A stretch of DNA of 64,000 bases. Source: Amycolatopsis benzoatilytica AK 16/65. Lineage in GTDB: Bacteria; Actinomycetota; Actinomycetes; Mycobacteriales; Pseudonocardiaceae. Of this stretch, positions 1 through 8,810 are shown in pieces. The notes below the pieces were generated by a model that saw only the letters and a program-made list of their open reading frames with translations, did not search any database and was not told the origin of the DNA. The stretch is from assembly GCF_000383915.1 (NCBI RefSeq), contig NZ_KB912942.1:4555039-4619038 (forward strand), written 5' to 3'. Positions within the stretch are counted from its first letter, which is position 1. Each line of letters begins with the position of its first letter. Both the position numbers and the translations under genes were made by a program.

Positions 1-650
1 TGGGCCGCAACGCACTGGATGCCGCGGTAGCCGCTTACCAAGGCGTTTCCGCGCTGCGGCAGCAATTGCCCGCCAGCGACCGGGTGCACGGCGTCTTCAC
101 CGACGGCGGCGCACGGCCGAACGTGATCCCGGCGCGGGCCGCGCTCCTGTTCTACCTGCGGTCGGCCAATCCGGAGACGCTGCGCGACCTAGGCTCCCGG
201 ATGACCGCGATCGCCCGCGGCGCGGCCGAAATGACCGGCTGCGGAGTGGAGTTGAACTGGGACTCCCAACCGGCCTACCTGCCGATCAGGTTCAACACCA
301 CGCTGGCCGGCCGGTGGACCGCCAATCAGCTCGGCACCGGACGGAAACCGCTGCCGCCGGGCATCGTGCCGGAATTCCTGACCGGCAGCACAGACCTGGG
401 CAATTTATCCTTCCGGATGCCCGCGCTGCACCCGATGATCGCCGTTTCCGGGCCGACAGTCGCATTGCACACCAAGGAATTCGCCGAAGCCGCCGGCTCG
501 CCTGCGGGTGATCAAGCGGTGCTCGACGGCGCACTGGGCCTGGCCCTGACCGCCGCCGACTACCTGGCGGACGCGGAGTTGCGCAAAGCAGTGCACGACG
601 AGTTCGAGGCATCGGGAGGAGCGTTCGACGTGCCCAGCTTCTTCGGCTGA
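1..650 (+). CDS. M20-family amidohydrolase/peptidase, C-terminal part (5' end outside window)
   Basis: The frame is open from the first bases and ends at TGA 648-650, so the start lies upstream; a TTG at 66 is internal and is not used. The visible part begins with GRNALDA followed by an alanine-rich helix, which in M20 proteins leads into the dimerisation domain. That domain follows (FTDGG, then PNVIPARA). The C-terminal part carries GSTDLGNLS and HPMIAVSG, the pattern of the p-aminobenzoyl-glutamate hydrolase/PM20D2 branch. The family cleaves amide bonds of N-acyl amino acids or small peptides with two metal ions in the cytoplasm. The catalytic N-terminal half is not visible, so the substrate cannot be named. 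The next gene, htrA-like, has its own promoter region 200 bp downstream. Confidence 0.8.
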   Translation, partial: GRNALDAAVAAYQGVSALRQQLPASDRVHGVFTDGGARPNVIPARAALLFYLRSANPETLRDLGSRMTAIARGAAEMTGCGVELNWDSQPAYLPIRFNTTLAGRWTANQLGTGRKPLPPGIVPEFLTGSTDLGNLSFRMPALHPMIAVSGPTVALHTKEFAEAAGSPAGDQAVLDGALGLALTAADYLADAELRKAVHDEFEASGGAFDVPSFFG

Positions 651-772
651 CGGACGGCGTGGACGGTCGCGGAGGCTGGTGAGCACGGGTAAGCCGGGAA
701 GGGAGTGGAGGCGCGGCTTTCGGCTTGCTGGCTGAGGGCCATTGCCCGGGCAGCGGCGGGCTACCTGGGCAG

Positions 773-804
773 CAGCTGAGAATTCTCAGCTGATTCTTCT
801 CAGC
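773..804 (+). promoter_or_regulatory. 20-bp perfect palindrome plus a third half-site upstream of the HtrA-like gene
   Basis: Positions 773-792 form an uninterrupted perfect palindrome, half-site CAGCTGAGAA. Its right arm contains TTCTCAGC at 783-790, and the same 8-mer recurs at 797-804, one and a half helical turns on. The cluster ends 55 bp before the ATG at 860. Repeated TCTCAG hexamers upstream of an HtrA/PepD gene recall the binding sites reported for envelope-stress regulators of the MprA type in mycobacteria; that link is from memory and is an inference. Confidence 0.5.
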
Positions 805-859
805 AAAGCCGGTGGGATTTCCACAGGATTCTCCTAACCTCGGACGCGAACCTGAGTGC

Positions 860-2098
860 ATGACCGAGAACGAGAGCCGGCCCGGCCCCGCCACCCCCGG
901 TGGGCGTCAGCCGCACCAGAGCAGTGAGCAGCAGTACGGCCAGTACGCGGCCGGCTCGAGTCCGCTCGGCGGCGGATGGCAACTGCCCGGTGGCGAGGAA
1001 GCGCCCACAGGCCAGCAGCCGATGCCGAACCGCACGCCGCCGCAGCCCGCGGCCCACCTGCGCCAGCCGGATTTCCAGCAGTCCGAAGCCACCAGGCAGC
1101 AGGGCGTCAGGCAGCAGGGTGTCAACACGTATTGGTCGGCAGAGGCGCTTCGTCCGGAACTGGGCGCGGCTCCGCAGCCCGGTCATCAGCGGCCCGGCAC
1201 CCCCAACTACGGCCCGATGCCGCCCGTCCCCCAGCCCGGTCAGCCGCCTGCCGCATTGGCCGGGGCGCCGAAGCGGCGGGGCCGGCTCGCGGCACTCGTC
1301 GGGGCGACCGCGCTCGCCGCGGCGCTTCTCGGCGGCGGGGCCGGCGCGGCGATCGTCGGACTGACCTCCGGCGACAGCTCAGCGATCAGCGCGTCCTCGA
1401 CCGCGACCGGGAAGACGGTCAGCAACACCTCCCCGTCCGGCGACGTCAGCACCATCGCCGCGAAGGTCCTGCCCAGCGTGGTGCAGGTAAACGTCACTAC
1501 CGCTCAGGGCACTGCGATCGGGTCCGGCGTCATCCTCACCGGCGACGGGCGGATCCTCACCAACGCGCATGTCGTCCAGGGCGCGCGGTCGGTCACGGTT
1601 ACCACGTCGGACGGCAAGAAGTACCAGGCCCAAGTCGTCGGCTCGAACACCAAGAGCGACATCGCCGTGGTCCAGGCCCAGGGCGCGAGCGGGCTGTCCG
1701 CCGCGACGCTGGGCGACTCCGGGAAGCTCGTCGTCGGGCAGCAGGTCGTCGCGATCGGGTCGCCGGGCGGGCTGCAGAACACCGTCACCAGCGGCATCGT
1801 CAGCGCGCTCAACCGGCCGCTCGCGGACGTCGGCGGCAGCGAAAGCCAGCAGGGCAGCGGACCGTTCGGCAGGCAGACCTCGAACAGCACCTCCGGTCCC
1901 AGCTACACCGCGATCCAGACGGACGCCTCGATCAACCAGGGCAACTCGGGCGGCGCGCTGGTCGACAGCCAGGGCCAGGTGATCGGCATCAACTCGGCGA
2001 TCTACAGCCCGGGCGGCTCGACCGGCAGCGTCGGGATCGGCTTCGCCATCCCGATCAACGACGCCAAGAAGATCGTCGACCAGATCGTCAACGGCTGA
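860..2098 (+). CDS. Membrane-anchored HtrA/DegP-like S1C serine protease without PDZ domain
   Basis: A 412-aa protein from ATG 860; an in-frame ATG at 812 lies inside the promoter repeats and is not preferred. Residues 1-140 are rich in Pro, Gln and Gly and should be cytoplasmic. Residues about 140-168 form one Ala/Gly/Leu-rich membrane segment, followed by a Ser/Thr linker. The trypsin-like domain spans about 205-410, with the triad visible as His237 (TNAHVV), Asp267 (DIAVV) and Ser363 (GNSGGA). The protein stops right after the protease domain (GIGFAIP), where many family members continue into a PDZ domain. The catalytic part should lie outside the membrane and degrade or process misfolded envelope proteins. 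It is monocistronic: a strong terminator follows. The palindrome upstream suggests envelope-stress control (inference). Confidence 0.88.
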   Translation: MTENESRPGPATPGGRQPHQSSEQQYGQYAAGSSPLGGGWQLPGGEEAPTGQQPMPNRTPPQPAAHLRQPDFQQSEATRQQGVRQQGVNTYWSAEALRPELGAAPQPGHQRPGTPNYGPMPPVPQPGQPPAALAGAPKRRGRLAALVGATALAAALLGGGAGAAIVGLTSGDSSAISASSTATGKTVSNTSPSGDVSTIAAKVLPSVVQVNVTTAQGTAIGSGVILTGDGRILTNAHVVQGARSVTVTTSDGKKYQAQVVGSNTKSDIAVVQAQGASGLSAATLGDSGKLVVGQQVVAIGSPGGLQNTVTSGIVSALNRPLADVGGSESQQGSGPFGRQTSNSTSGPSYTAIQTDASINQGNSGGALVDSQGQVIGINSAIYSPGGSTGSVGIGFAIPINDAKKIVDQIVNG

Positions 2099-2173
2099 CA
2101 AAAGCTCGAGGGGCGGACCGCGGTCGGGGCGGCCCGCCTCCCGTCCTCACCCGTTCGGGGTGGTGAGGAACCT

Positions 2174-2218
2174 GGCCGCTCTCCCCGGGAATTCGGGGCC
2201 CGGGGAGAGCGGCCTTTT
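2174..2218 (+). terminator. Rho-independent terminator of the HtrA-like gene
   Basis: The arms 2174-2189 (GGCCGCTCTCCCCGGG) and 2199-2214 pair perfectly over 16 bp around a 9-nt loop. TTTT at 2215-2218 follows on the plus strand. The last bases overlap the stop codon of the convergent DUF3224 gene. Confidence 0.9.
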
Positions 2219-2604
2219 CATGCGCTCGGCAGCTCGTAGGCAAGCGTGAAGGTGTGTGCGCCCGCGTCGTCGACGGCGATGTCCGCCGATCCGGTGATGC
2301 CGGCCAGTTCGCCCGTGCCCGAGCCGGGCAGCAGGACCAGCGACAATCCCTCGTCGCCGGCCGCGTGCCGGAGGACGAAGCTGCCCTTGCGCCCGTCGAC
2401 CGAACCGGCGAACCGCTCGAACGCGACGTACATCCGCGACGTCTCGTTCGACGCGGTCAGCATCTCCACCCGGCTGGTCCCCTCGACCGCGCCAGTGAAC
2501 GTCTTCTCGATCCGCACCTGCGCGAACGCGGTGTTCCCGGTTTCGTCCTGCGCCTGCGGCTCCCATTTGTCCAGTTCGAACGTGGCAACGGCGATCGTGG
2601 TCAT
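2218..2604 (-). CDS. DUF3224 domain-containing protein
   Basis: A 128-aa protein starting at ATG 2604, with AGGAGAG just upstream. The sequence fits DUF3224 over its whole length: it opens with the FELDKWEPQ strand, has an alternating beta pattern with [11 protein letters not shown], and ends with a GxAx[11 protein letters not shown] segment. The family is a small single-domain beta-barrel, common in actinobacteria, with no assigned reaction. There is no signal peptide or membrane segment. The gene is a single unit convergent with the HtrA-like gene. Confidence 0.82.
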   Translation of the reverse strand: MTTIAVATFELDKWEPQAQDETGNTAFAQVRIEKTFTGAVEGTSRVEMLTASNETSRMYVAFERFAGSVDGRKGSFVLRHAAGDEGLSLVLLPGSGTGELAGITGSADIAVDDAGAHTFTLAYELPSA

Positions 2605-2678
2605 GCTTTCTCTCCTGTGCAGCGGGAACTCAGTCCACGACAGTCAACCGGCTAAACCTGCCATCTTCTGTCAGGTAT

Positions 2679-4226
2679 CTATCGCCGCCGGTTGCCGAAC
2701 AGGCCGCGAGTGAACTCTTTGCCGAGCGAGTTCGCCGCCGAGCGCATGAACGACTTGACCGCCGGGTTGCTCAGCACCTGCGAGAGCATCCCCGGCTCCT
2801 CCTTCGCTGGCTTGGTCGCGGCCGGCGCTTCCGGAGCCTCCGGTTCAGCGGCGGGGGCGGACGGCGCCGCCTTCGCCGCCAGCTTCTCGTACGCCGATTC
2901 CCGGTCGATCGTCTCCGCGTACTTACCGTTCAACTCCGACGACTCGACCGCCGCCCGGATCGCGTCCGCACCGATCGGACCCATCTTCGATCGCGGCGCG
3001 CGCAGCCGCGTCCACGCGACCGGCGTCGGAGCGCCGCGCTCGGACAGCACGGTCACGATCGCTTCGCCGATCCCGAGGGTCGTCAGTGCCGTCTCGAGGT
3101 CGTAGTGCGGTGTCTTCGGGTACGTCTTCACCGTGCGCGCCAACGCTTTCTGATCGTCTGGCGTGAACGCGCGCAATGCGTGCTGGATCCGCGCGCCGAG
3201 CTGGGACAGCACGTTGTTCGGGATGTCCGTGGGCAGCTGCGTACAGAAGAACACGCCGACGCCCTTCGACCGGATCAGCTTCACGGTCTGCTCGATCCGC
3301 TCCAGGAACGCCTTCGACGCATCGGAGAACAGCAGATGCGCCTCGTCGAAGAAGAACACCAGTTTCGGCTGGTCGAGGTCGCCTTCCTCGGGCAGTTCCT
3401 CGAACAGTTCGGCGAGCAGCCACATCAGGAAGGTCGAAAACAGCGCCGGCTTCCCCTGCAGGTTGTCCAGCTCCAGCAAGGTGATGACGCCTTTGCCGTC
3501 CTGCTGGCGCATCAAGTCGTGAACGTCCAGCTCGGGCTCGCCGAAGAACTCCTCGCCGCCCTGAGCCTCCAGATTGGACAGTGCGCGCAGGATGACGCCG
3601 GCCGTCGCCGCCGACACGCCTCCGATGCCTTTGAGGTCTTCCTTGCCTTCGGCACTGGTCAGGTACGTGATGACGGACCGCAGGTCCTTGGTGTCCAGCA
3701 GGGCCAGGCCCCGCTGGTCGGCCCAGTGGAAGATGAGGCCGAGCGTCGACTCCTGGGTCTCGTTCAGCCCCAGCACCTTCGACAGCAGGACCGGCCCGAA
3801 ACTGGTGATCGTCGCTCGTACCGGGACGGCGGTCCCGCCGGTGCCCAAGGACAGGAACTGCACCGGCCCGGCCTCGGGCGCCCATGCGTCGCCCAGCTCG
3901 GCCGACCGTTTCGCGGTCCGGTCGCTGGCCTCGCCGGGAACCGACAGGCCGGACAGGTCGCCCTTGACGTCGGCCAGCACGACCGGCACCCCGGCCGCGG
4001 ACAGCTGCTCGGAGATCAGCTGGAGGGTCTTCGTCTTGCCGGTGCCGGTCGCGCCCGCGACCAGGCCGTGCCGGTTCAACGTCGCCAACGGCAGCCGGAC
4101 CGCCGCAGACGCGTCCGCCGTCCCGTCGATGACGACCGCGCCGAGTTCGACCGCCGCCCCGTCGCTCGCGTATCCCCGCGCGATCTCCGCCGCCGGTCCC
4201 GCCGTCTGCTCGGCCACTGGCCGCAC
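2679..4226 (-). CDS. HerA-like P-loop ATPase, DUF853 family
   Basis: A 515-aa protein with GTG start at 4226. The Walker A motif GATGTGKT lies near residue 60, preceded by the LNRHGLVAG strand typical of HerA/FtsK-fold ATPases. Walker B is [12 protein letters not shown]. The sensor region [18 protein letters not shown] and an arginine-rich stretch follow. The C-terminal 70 residues are Ala/Pro/Glu-rich and end in a basic GNRRR. The family (YjgR in E. coli) resembles HerA DNA translocases but its role is unproven. It is divergent from orn, with about 100 bp between them. A long opposite-strand ORF over this gene is a GC-rich shadow. Confidence 0.88.
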   Translation of the reverse strand: MRPVAEQTAGPAAEIARGYASDGAAVELGAVVIDGTADASAAVRLPLATLNRHGLVAGATGTGKTKTLQLISEQLSAAGVPVVLADVKGDLSGLSVPGEASDRTAKRSAELGDAWAPEAGPVQFLSLGTGGTAVPVRATITSFGPVLLSKVLGLNETQESTLGLIFHWADQRGLALLDTKDLRSVITYLTSAEGKEDLKGIGGVSAATAGVILRALSNLEAQGGEEFFGEPELDVHDLMRQQDGKGVITLLELDNLQGKPALFSTFLMWLLAELFEELPEEGDLDQPKLVFFFDEAHLLFSDASKAFLERIEQTVKLIRSKGVGVFFCTQLPTDIPNNVLSQLGARIQHALRAFTPDDQKALARTVKTYPKTPHYDLETALTTLGIGEAIVTVLSERGAPTPVAWTRLRAPRSKMGPIGADAIRAAVESSELNGKYAETIDRESAYEKLAAKAAPSAPAAEPEAPEAPAATKPAKEEPGMLSQVLSNPAVKSFMRSAANSLGKEFTRGLFGNRRR

Positions 4227-4328
4227 CCCGTTTCGAGTCCGAAATCACACTCGCTGACTGGCTGGGCCGAGCGTAACGCGCCGGAAGCGCCGGGGACGGC
4301 GCCGATATCCCCGTGTCGGGTTAGGGTG

Positions 4329-4943
4329 ATGCGGGTGAACGACCATCTTGTCTGGATCGACTGCGAGATGACGGGGCTGGACCTCGGCAAGGACGCGTTG
4401 ATCGAAATAGCCGCACTGGTGACCGACGCCGACCTCAACGTGCTCGGAGACGGCGTCGACATCGTCATCCACGCCGACGACGCCAAACTCGACGGCATGC
4501 CGCAGGTCGTCCACGACATGCACGCCAAGTCCGGGCTCACCGAAGAGGTCCGCGCCTCCGCCATAACACTCGCCGAGGCCGAGCAGCGCGTCCTGGAGTA
4601 CATCCGCGAGTTCGTGCCGGACCCGGCGAGCGCGCCGCTGGCCGGCAACTCGATCGCGACCGACCGCGGCTTCATCGCCCGCGACATGCCCGAGCTCGAC
4701 GGTCACCTGCACTACCGGATGGTGGACGTGTCGTCGATCAAGGAACTGGTACGGCGCTGGTACCCGCGGATCTACTACGCCAAGCCGGAAAAAGGCCTCG
4801 CCCACCGCGCGCTGGCGGACATCAAGGAGTCGATCGGCGAGCTCGACTACTACCGTTCGGTCGCGTTCGTCCCGCAACCCGGCCCGACCAGCGACCAGGC
4901 CAAGGCCGCGGCCGCCGAAGTGCTGGAACGGCATCGAGGGTGA
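4329..4943 (+). CDS. orn: Oligoribonuclease
   Basis: A 204-aa DEDDh 3'-5' exoribonuclease that degrades 2-5 nt RNA (and pGpG-type dinucleotides) to mononucleotides. The first exonuclease motif, [11 protein letters not shown], sits at the N-terminus. Motif II is [13 protein letters not shown]. The final motif contains the His and Asp of LAHRALADI. The usual length is about 180-215 aa. GTG at 4335 (giving [13 protein letters not shown]) is an alternative start with better spacing from AGGG at 4323. The larger open frame reaching upstream is a shadow of the DUF853 gene. tRNA-His follows 75 bp downstream, a common actinobacterial arrangement. Confidence 0.95.
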   Translation: MRVNDHLVWIDCEMTGLDLGKDALIEIAALVTDADLNVLGDGVDIVIHADDAKLDGMPQVVHDMHAKSGLTEEVRASAITLAEAEQRVLEYIREFVPDPASAPLAGNSIATDRGFIARDMPELDGHLHYRMVDVSSIKELVRRWYPRIYYAKPEKGLAHRALADIKESIGELDYYRSVAFVPQPGPTSDQAKAAAAEVLERHRG

Positions 4944-5017
4944 CCCCCTGAAAAGCGTTCGCGGGCACCCGCTAGGATTGTCCGCAGCAAGGTGATCGAG
5001 AGGTCAGCTTGTCAGAT

Positions 5018-5094
5018 GGTGGCTATAGCTCAGCTGGTAGAGCACCTGGTTGTGGTCCAGGAGGTCGCGGGTTCGAGCCCCGTTAGCCACCCCA
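5018..5094 (+). tRNA. tRNA-His (anticodon GTG)
   Basis: The acceptor stem GTGGCTA (5019-5025) pairs with TAGCCAC (5084-5090). The extra G-1 at 5018, specific to tRNA-His, pairs with C73 at 5091. CCA is encoded at 5092-5094. The anticodon stem CCTGG/CCAGG (5045-5049/5057-5061) closes a loop with GTG at 5052-5054. The T arm contains GGTTCGAGCC. Confidence 0.97.
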
Positions 5095-5097
5095 ACA

Positions 5098-5137
5098 CCC
5101 CAGCTTCGCCAAGATTTCCCGGCGAGGTTGGGGTTTT
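5098..5137 (+). terminator. Terminator downstream of tRNA-His
   Basis: The arms 5098-5110 (CCCCAGCTTCGCC) and 5121-5133 pair over 13 positions, with wobble pairs, around a 10-nt loop. TTTT follows at 5134-5137. Confidence 0.8.
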
Positions 5138-5362
5138 GTCGTTTCCGGCTTCTTTCCGCCGGGTAACCTGGATCACGGACGGCCCGTTCCCGGGCCGGAT
5201 GTCGCGCTGCCCTCCGCACGCGCCGCAGGAGTCCGGGGTCGACCCGGCTGACCTGCGGGTTCGCCCAAGCGAGGCAAAAGGGGACCCCCCTGAAACAGGG
5301 CTCGAAGGGCCTGCTAATCTTTTCCATGTCGCCAGGGAGACCAAGGCGGCGGGAAACACCAA

Positions 5363-5435
5363 GCGCCATTAGCTCAATTGGCAGAGCAGCTGGCTCTTAA
5401 CCAGCGGGTTCGGGGTTCGAGTCCCTGATGGCGCA
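5363..5435 (+). tRNA. tRNA-Lys (anticodon CTT), attachment site of an integrated element
   Basis: The acceptor stem GCGCCAT (5363-5369) pairs with ATGGCGC (5428-5434), with discriminator A 5435. CCA is not encoded. The anticodon stem GCTGG/CCAGC (5389-5393/5401-5405) carries CTT at 5396-5398. The integrase gene reads antisense through the entire tRNA and stops at 5369, the standard sign of a tRNA attB. Confidence 0.97.
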
Positions 5436-7036
5436 CCCTCAATCCCCAGGTTGTCGGATACGACGACCTGGGGTTTTGTGTTATGCGGAAGTTGTTCTTC
5501 CGGTTGTCGACTGTCCATTGTGGTCTCCTGCGAGCCCGAGGGGAGCCCGAGAACGCTAGTCGGGTGCAGCGCGGCCTGACGGGGGATCGCCCCCGCCAGT
5601 CGGCGCGCGGCGTCGGCGGCGAGTTCCTGGGCGACGTTCGTGTAGAGGTCCATCGTGACCTTGATCGACGAGTGCCGGAGGATGTGCTGGATCACCTTCA
5701 TCTCCACCCCCGCCGCGAGCATCAACGTCGCCGCGCCGTGGCGGAGTCCGTGGAGAGTGATCGGGGGCAGGCCGGCCAGTGCGATCAGGCGGGCGAACTC
5801 GTCCGCGACGTCCGCCGGATGCAACGGGCTCCCGTCGGGGCAGGTGAAGAGCAAGTCGTGCTCCCGCCAATCGCTGCCGAGTCGGGTCTTCGCCTCGTCC
5901 TGACGGGCCAGGTGCGCGGCAAGGACGAGCACGGTGTCCGGGTCGAGCGGCACGATCCCCTCCGACGACGGGGTCTTGGGCTTGGACTGGCCGGTCTCCC
6001 ACCCGTACTGCACGATCTGGTTCGCCACCTCCAGACAGCCCGCGTCCAGGAACGTGTCCGAGCGGCGCTGCCCGCACGCCTCGCCCCGCCGCAACGCTGC
6101 ATACGCGATCAGATGGAACAACGGGTAGAGCGGGTGGTCGACCGCGAAGTCGAGGAACCGCCCGGTCTGCTCCCCCGTCCACACCATCACCGGGAACGGC
6201 ACCTCCCCGGTGCGCCGCCACTTCGCCACCCGCTCCGGCGTCCACAACCGCGGCTTCGGCCGCTCCGCCCGCGGCAACTCCACCAGCACCGCCACATTCA
6301 CCAGCAACAACCCTTCCCGCACCCGCCGGTTGAGCAAGGCTCGCAGGGTTTCCCGGATCCGGTGCAACGACAACGGCCCCACCGGACGCTGCCACTTCAC
6401 CGCCGCGACCTTCCGCGGATCACCACTGGCGCGGTACTGCTCGATCACATCGTTGTTCTCCGCGATCGCCTCGAACATCGCGTCCAAGTGCGCGACGCGG
6501 AGCCTGTCGCGCCGGACCTTCCCCAAGTGCGGGCGCAGATACAGCCGCACATGGGATTCGTAGGAACGGTAGGTGTTGCGGCTCACCGACCGCTTCTTCA
6601 CCGCCAGAAACTCGTCGAACTCCTCATCCATCAAGGGATGCTCCAGGACCGTCGCGGCCGCGCGCACGAGGCGCCGCACGGCTTCGACGTCGGGCAGCGG
6701 GTCCTTCTTCGCGATCACCGACGCGACCAGGTCGCCGATCTTGCGCAACGTCTCCTCGTCCCCTTCCTGCGCGATCCCGAGCAAGTCTCGGACCCGACCG
6801 AGACCCGTCTCGGCCTCCGTCGCGCTCGCATACCCGCCGCGCCGCCGCGGGCGGCGGTTGCCCGCGGCGTCCGGCGGCAGCTCGATCCGGAAGAACCACT
6901 GCCCGTGCCGCTTGTTCCGCAGCTTCGGGCACTCCTCCCCCAGCGACCTCTTGTTGCCGTCCCGGCACGAACACCGCCGGAACACCGAACCCTTCGGCAC
7001 CGTCACCCTTTGCTCCTTCGTCACGTCATCACCCAC
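5369..7036 (-). CDS. int: Tyrosine-recombinase integrase of the tRNA-Lys element
   Basis: A 555-aa integrase with GTG start at 7036. The N-terminus holds a Cys-containing arm-type segment (RRCSCRDGNKR) found in actinobacterial element integrases. A SAM-like core-binding domain follows around residues 150-240. The catalytic domain shows the first Arg in AALRRGEACG, HGLRHGAATL as the HxxR box, and HILRHSSIKVTMDLY with the second His and the nucleophilic Tyr. The last residues (GTRTPNPLVKSQ) are coded antisense by the tRNA-Lys gene, so the gene end and the attachment site are the same DNA. The excisionase lies 70 bp upstream in the same direction. The catalytic set looks complete. Confidence 0.95.
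   Translation of the reverse strand: MGDDVTKEQRVTVPKGSVFRRCSCRDGNKRSLGEECPKLRNKRHGQWFFRIELPPDAAGNRRPRRRGGYASATEAETGLGRVRDLLGIAQEGDEETLRKIGDLVASVIAKKDPLPDVEAVRRLVRAAATVLEHPLMDEEFDEFLAVKKRSVSRNTYRSYESHVRLYLRPHLGKVRRDRLRVAHLDAMFEAIAENNDVIEQYRASGDPRKVAAVKWQRPVGPLSLHRIRETLRALLNRRVREGLLLVNVAVLVELPRAERPKPRLWTPERVAKWRRTGEVPFPVMVWTGEQTGRFLDFAVDHPLYPLFHLIAYAALRRGEACGQRRSDTFLDAGCLEVANQIVQYGWETGQSKPKTPSSEGIVPLDPDTVLVLAAHLARQDEAKTRLGSDWREHDLLFTCPDGSPLHPADVADEFARLIALAGLPPITLHGLRHGAATLMLAAGVEMKVIQHILRHSSIKVTMDLYTNVAQELAADAARRLAGAIPRQAALHPTSVLGLPSGSQETTMDSRQPEEQLPHNTKPQVVVSDNLGIEGAPSGTRTPNPLVKSQLLCQLS
5444..5477 (+). terminator. Terminator downstream of tRNA-Lys
   Basis: The arms 5444-5456 (CCCCAGGTTGTCG) and 5461-5473 pair over 13 positions with one G-U around a very short loop. 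TTTT follows at 5474-5477. It lies inside the 3' end of the antisense integrase frame. Confidence 0.8.
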
Positions 7037-7105
7037 CAGGGCAGTTCTCGGGCGTAGATACTCGCGCTGCGACCACGACTCGGGGAAGCCCGAGCGGGGC
7101 CGAGA

Positions 7106-7330
7106 TCACCGGATCAGGTGGTCGATTCCCAGCAGTCGCAGCAGGCCGACCGTCGGGACCCGGTACGCCGCGCCGACGCGCACGACAGGGCAAGGGAACG
7201 AGCCAGCCCGCGCCAGCGCATACGCGGTCGTCCGGCCGATCCCCAACGCCCGCCGCGCCGTCTCCAGATCCACGATCGCGGGCAATGCTTCGACCTCGCT
7301 CAGCGTCAACACCTCGGCGTCGACCGTCAC
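7106..7330 (-). CDS. xis: Excisionase-like small winged-HTH protein
   Basis: A 74-aa protein. The GTG start at 7330 is chosen because it overlaps the TGA of the methyltransferase gene by 4 nt (GTGA); the longer frame upstream has the composition of a shadow. The core ETARRALGIGRTTAYALAR is a MerR/excisionase-type helix-turn-helix. It is followed by PCPVVRVGAAYRVP, the wing strand of the AlpA/Xis group. It directly precedes int, so a role in steering integrase toward excision is the natural reading. Confidence 0.82.
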   Translation of the reverse strand: MTVDAEVLTLSEVEALPAIVDLETARRALGIGRTTAYALARAGSFPCPVVRVGAAYRVPTVGLLRLLGIDHLIR

Positions 7331-8148
7331 GACCGCTCCCCCGCCAATCCCAGCCGCTGCCGCGCGATCTCGTGACACCGCGGATCGAGGTCGATCCCGA
7401 TGAACCGGCACCGGTGCTCCCGCGCCGCGAGACCGGTGGTCCCGGTCCCCGAGAACGGGTCCAGCACCGTCCCGCCCGGACGACACCCAAGCCGCACACA
7501 GCGGCGCGCGATCTCCCGGGTCCCGACCGCCGGATGGTTCAGGCCCGTGCGGTCCGCCGAGACCGTCCACACCTCAGGCCCGGCCGCGGTCTCGGTGTCG
7601 TCTCGCTGGCCTCGGCCGAGCTCGAAAATAGTCTCGTAGCGACGGGCGAAGCGGTCCCGCACGCTCTCCGGTCGCGCGTTCGGCTTGTGCCACACCACCT
7701 CCCGGCGGATCACCCAGCCGCGGTCCCTCAGCGCGAACGCCACCCGCCACGGCACACCCACCAGATCCTTGGCCCGATGCTTCTGCTGCGGCGGCCGATG
7801 CGACCCGTACCGCGACCGCACTGCTGTCGAGCCGTCCGCGACGTAGTTGCCCCACGAACCGCCGTAGCTGTCGCCCAGGTTCAACCACACGGAACCACCC
7901 GGAACAAGCACCGGAGCGACCTCGTCGAACACCGCCGCCAGCGCCGCGACGTACTCCGCAACGGTCGGCTCGCCGCCCAGCTGGCCGGCGACCCGGTAGT
8001 CCCGGAGACCCCAGTACGGCGGAGACGTCACCACGCAATCGACCGAACCGGCAGGAACACGCGACAGCTCGTCGACCGCATCGCCGCAGTACAAGACGAC
8101 CTGACCGTTGTCGTATGCCAACACCCGATTCTCGAATTCGTCAATCAT
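7327..8148 (-). CDS. Site-specific DNA methyltransferase (beta-class amino-methyltransferase)
   Basis: A 273-aa protein. ATG 8148 is chosen for the strong GGAGG seven bases upstream; the frame is open further but lacks that signal. Motif IV, TSPPYWGLRDY, is at residues 41-51, and the SAM-binding motif DPFSGTGTTG comes near the C-terminus. This motif order (IV before I) is the beta class, methylating N4 of cytosine or N6 of adenine. A variable target region with KHRAKDLVGVPWR and VVWHKPNARPESVRDRF lies between, as in ICE and phage orphan enzymes. No restriction endonuclease is nearby, so it looks like an orphan enzyme, perhaps protecting or regulating the element. It is translationally coupled to xis. 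Confidence 0.92.
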   Translation of the reverse strand: MIDEFENRVLAYDNGQVVLYCGDAVDELSRVPAGSVDCVVTSPPYWGLRDYRVAGQLGGEPTVAEYVAALAAVFDEVAPVLVPGGSVWLNLGDSYGGSWGNYVADGSTAVRSRYGSHRPPQQKHRAKDLVGVPWRVAFALRDRGWVIRREVVWHKPNARPESVRDRFARRYETIFELGRGQRDDTETAAGPEVWTVSADRTGLNHPAVGTREIARRCVRLGCRPGGTVLDPFSGTGTTGLAAREHRCRFIGIDLDPRCHEIARQRLGLAGERS

Positions 8149-8231
8149 CGCTTCCTCCACAGCCGCTGGACGTCCAGAGACACGGAGAAATCGGCACAAT
8201 ACGATACCGCGCGGACATTCGGCAGCCAAAC

Positions 8232-8786
8232 TCAGGCAGCAGGAATTGCCTGCGATCCCGGAACAACTGAGCGGCCCCAGCGACGTGCCGCCGCCTCAGC
8301 ATCGACCGTCAGATCCAGCACAGTCCCTCCCGGACGGCAAGCTGCCAACACGATCCTGTCGGTCAGGTGAGGCTCGCCAGCCAGTACGACGTCGCCTCGA
8401 TTCGACCCCAACGCCGACCGCACGGCTGCCAAATCGAAGAAGTACCGAGTCTGTTTCACGCAGAAAAGCACTGTCTCATTCGGTCCGGAATCCGACTCGG
8501 CGACGACCGCATTGCGCAGCAGCCATCCACTGCGTTGAAGTTCGAGCGCCGCCTGCCACGGCCGCCCGGCAAGTCCCGCCGCAGTACGGACCTCCTCCAC
8601 CAGAAACCATGCCGATCCGTCGGCACGCAGGACTCGCCGGAGCTCCGCCGCAAGGGCGCGCACTTCAGAGACGACCGCTGCAGGCCCCGCCCGGCTGAGC
8701 CTGACCATGCAGCAGTCCACAGAAGCGTCGGGAATTACCGCGATCACTGCGCTGACGAATCCCGGCCGAAGCGTTCGGACAGACAT
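8232..8786 (-). CDS. Catalytically degenerate DNA methyltransferase paralogue
   Basis: A 184-aa protein from ATG 8786 (GGAGGAGCGC in front). It follows the neighbouring methyltransferase in outline. DASVDCCMVRLSR stands where the active enzyme has GSVDCVVTSPPYW, so the SPPY catalytic box is lost. ADGSAWFLVEE, a substrate-loop equivalent with RYFFDLAAVRSA, and ACRPGGTVLDLTVDAEAAA follow. In the last segment the DPFSGTG SAM loop is replaced. The frame is intact with a good ribosome site, so this looks like a maintained pseudo-enzyme rather than fresh debris. It may pair with the active enzyme 84 bp downstream as a specificity or regulatory partner (inference). Confidence 0.7.
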   Translation of the reverse strand: MSVRTLRPGFVSAVIAVIPDASVDCCMVRLSRAGPAAVVSEVRALAAELRRVLRADGSAWFLVEEVRTAAGLAGRPWQAALELQRSGWLLRNAVVAESDSGPNETVLFCVKQTRYFFDLAAVRSALGSNRGDVVLAGEPHLTDRIVLAACRPGGTVLDLTVDAEAAARRWGRSVVPGSQAIPAA

Positions 8787-8810
8787 GCGCTCCTCCACGA
8801 CCTGACGCTT

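Noticed and set aside
4992..5372. Open frame across tRNA-His
   Set aside because: It translates the tRNA itself (QLVEHLVVVQEVAGSSPVS is the familiar tRNA-derived artefact) and has no ribosome site.
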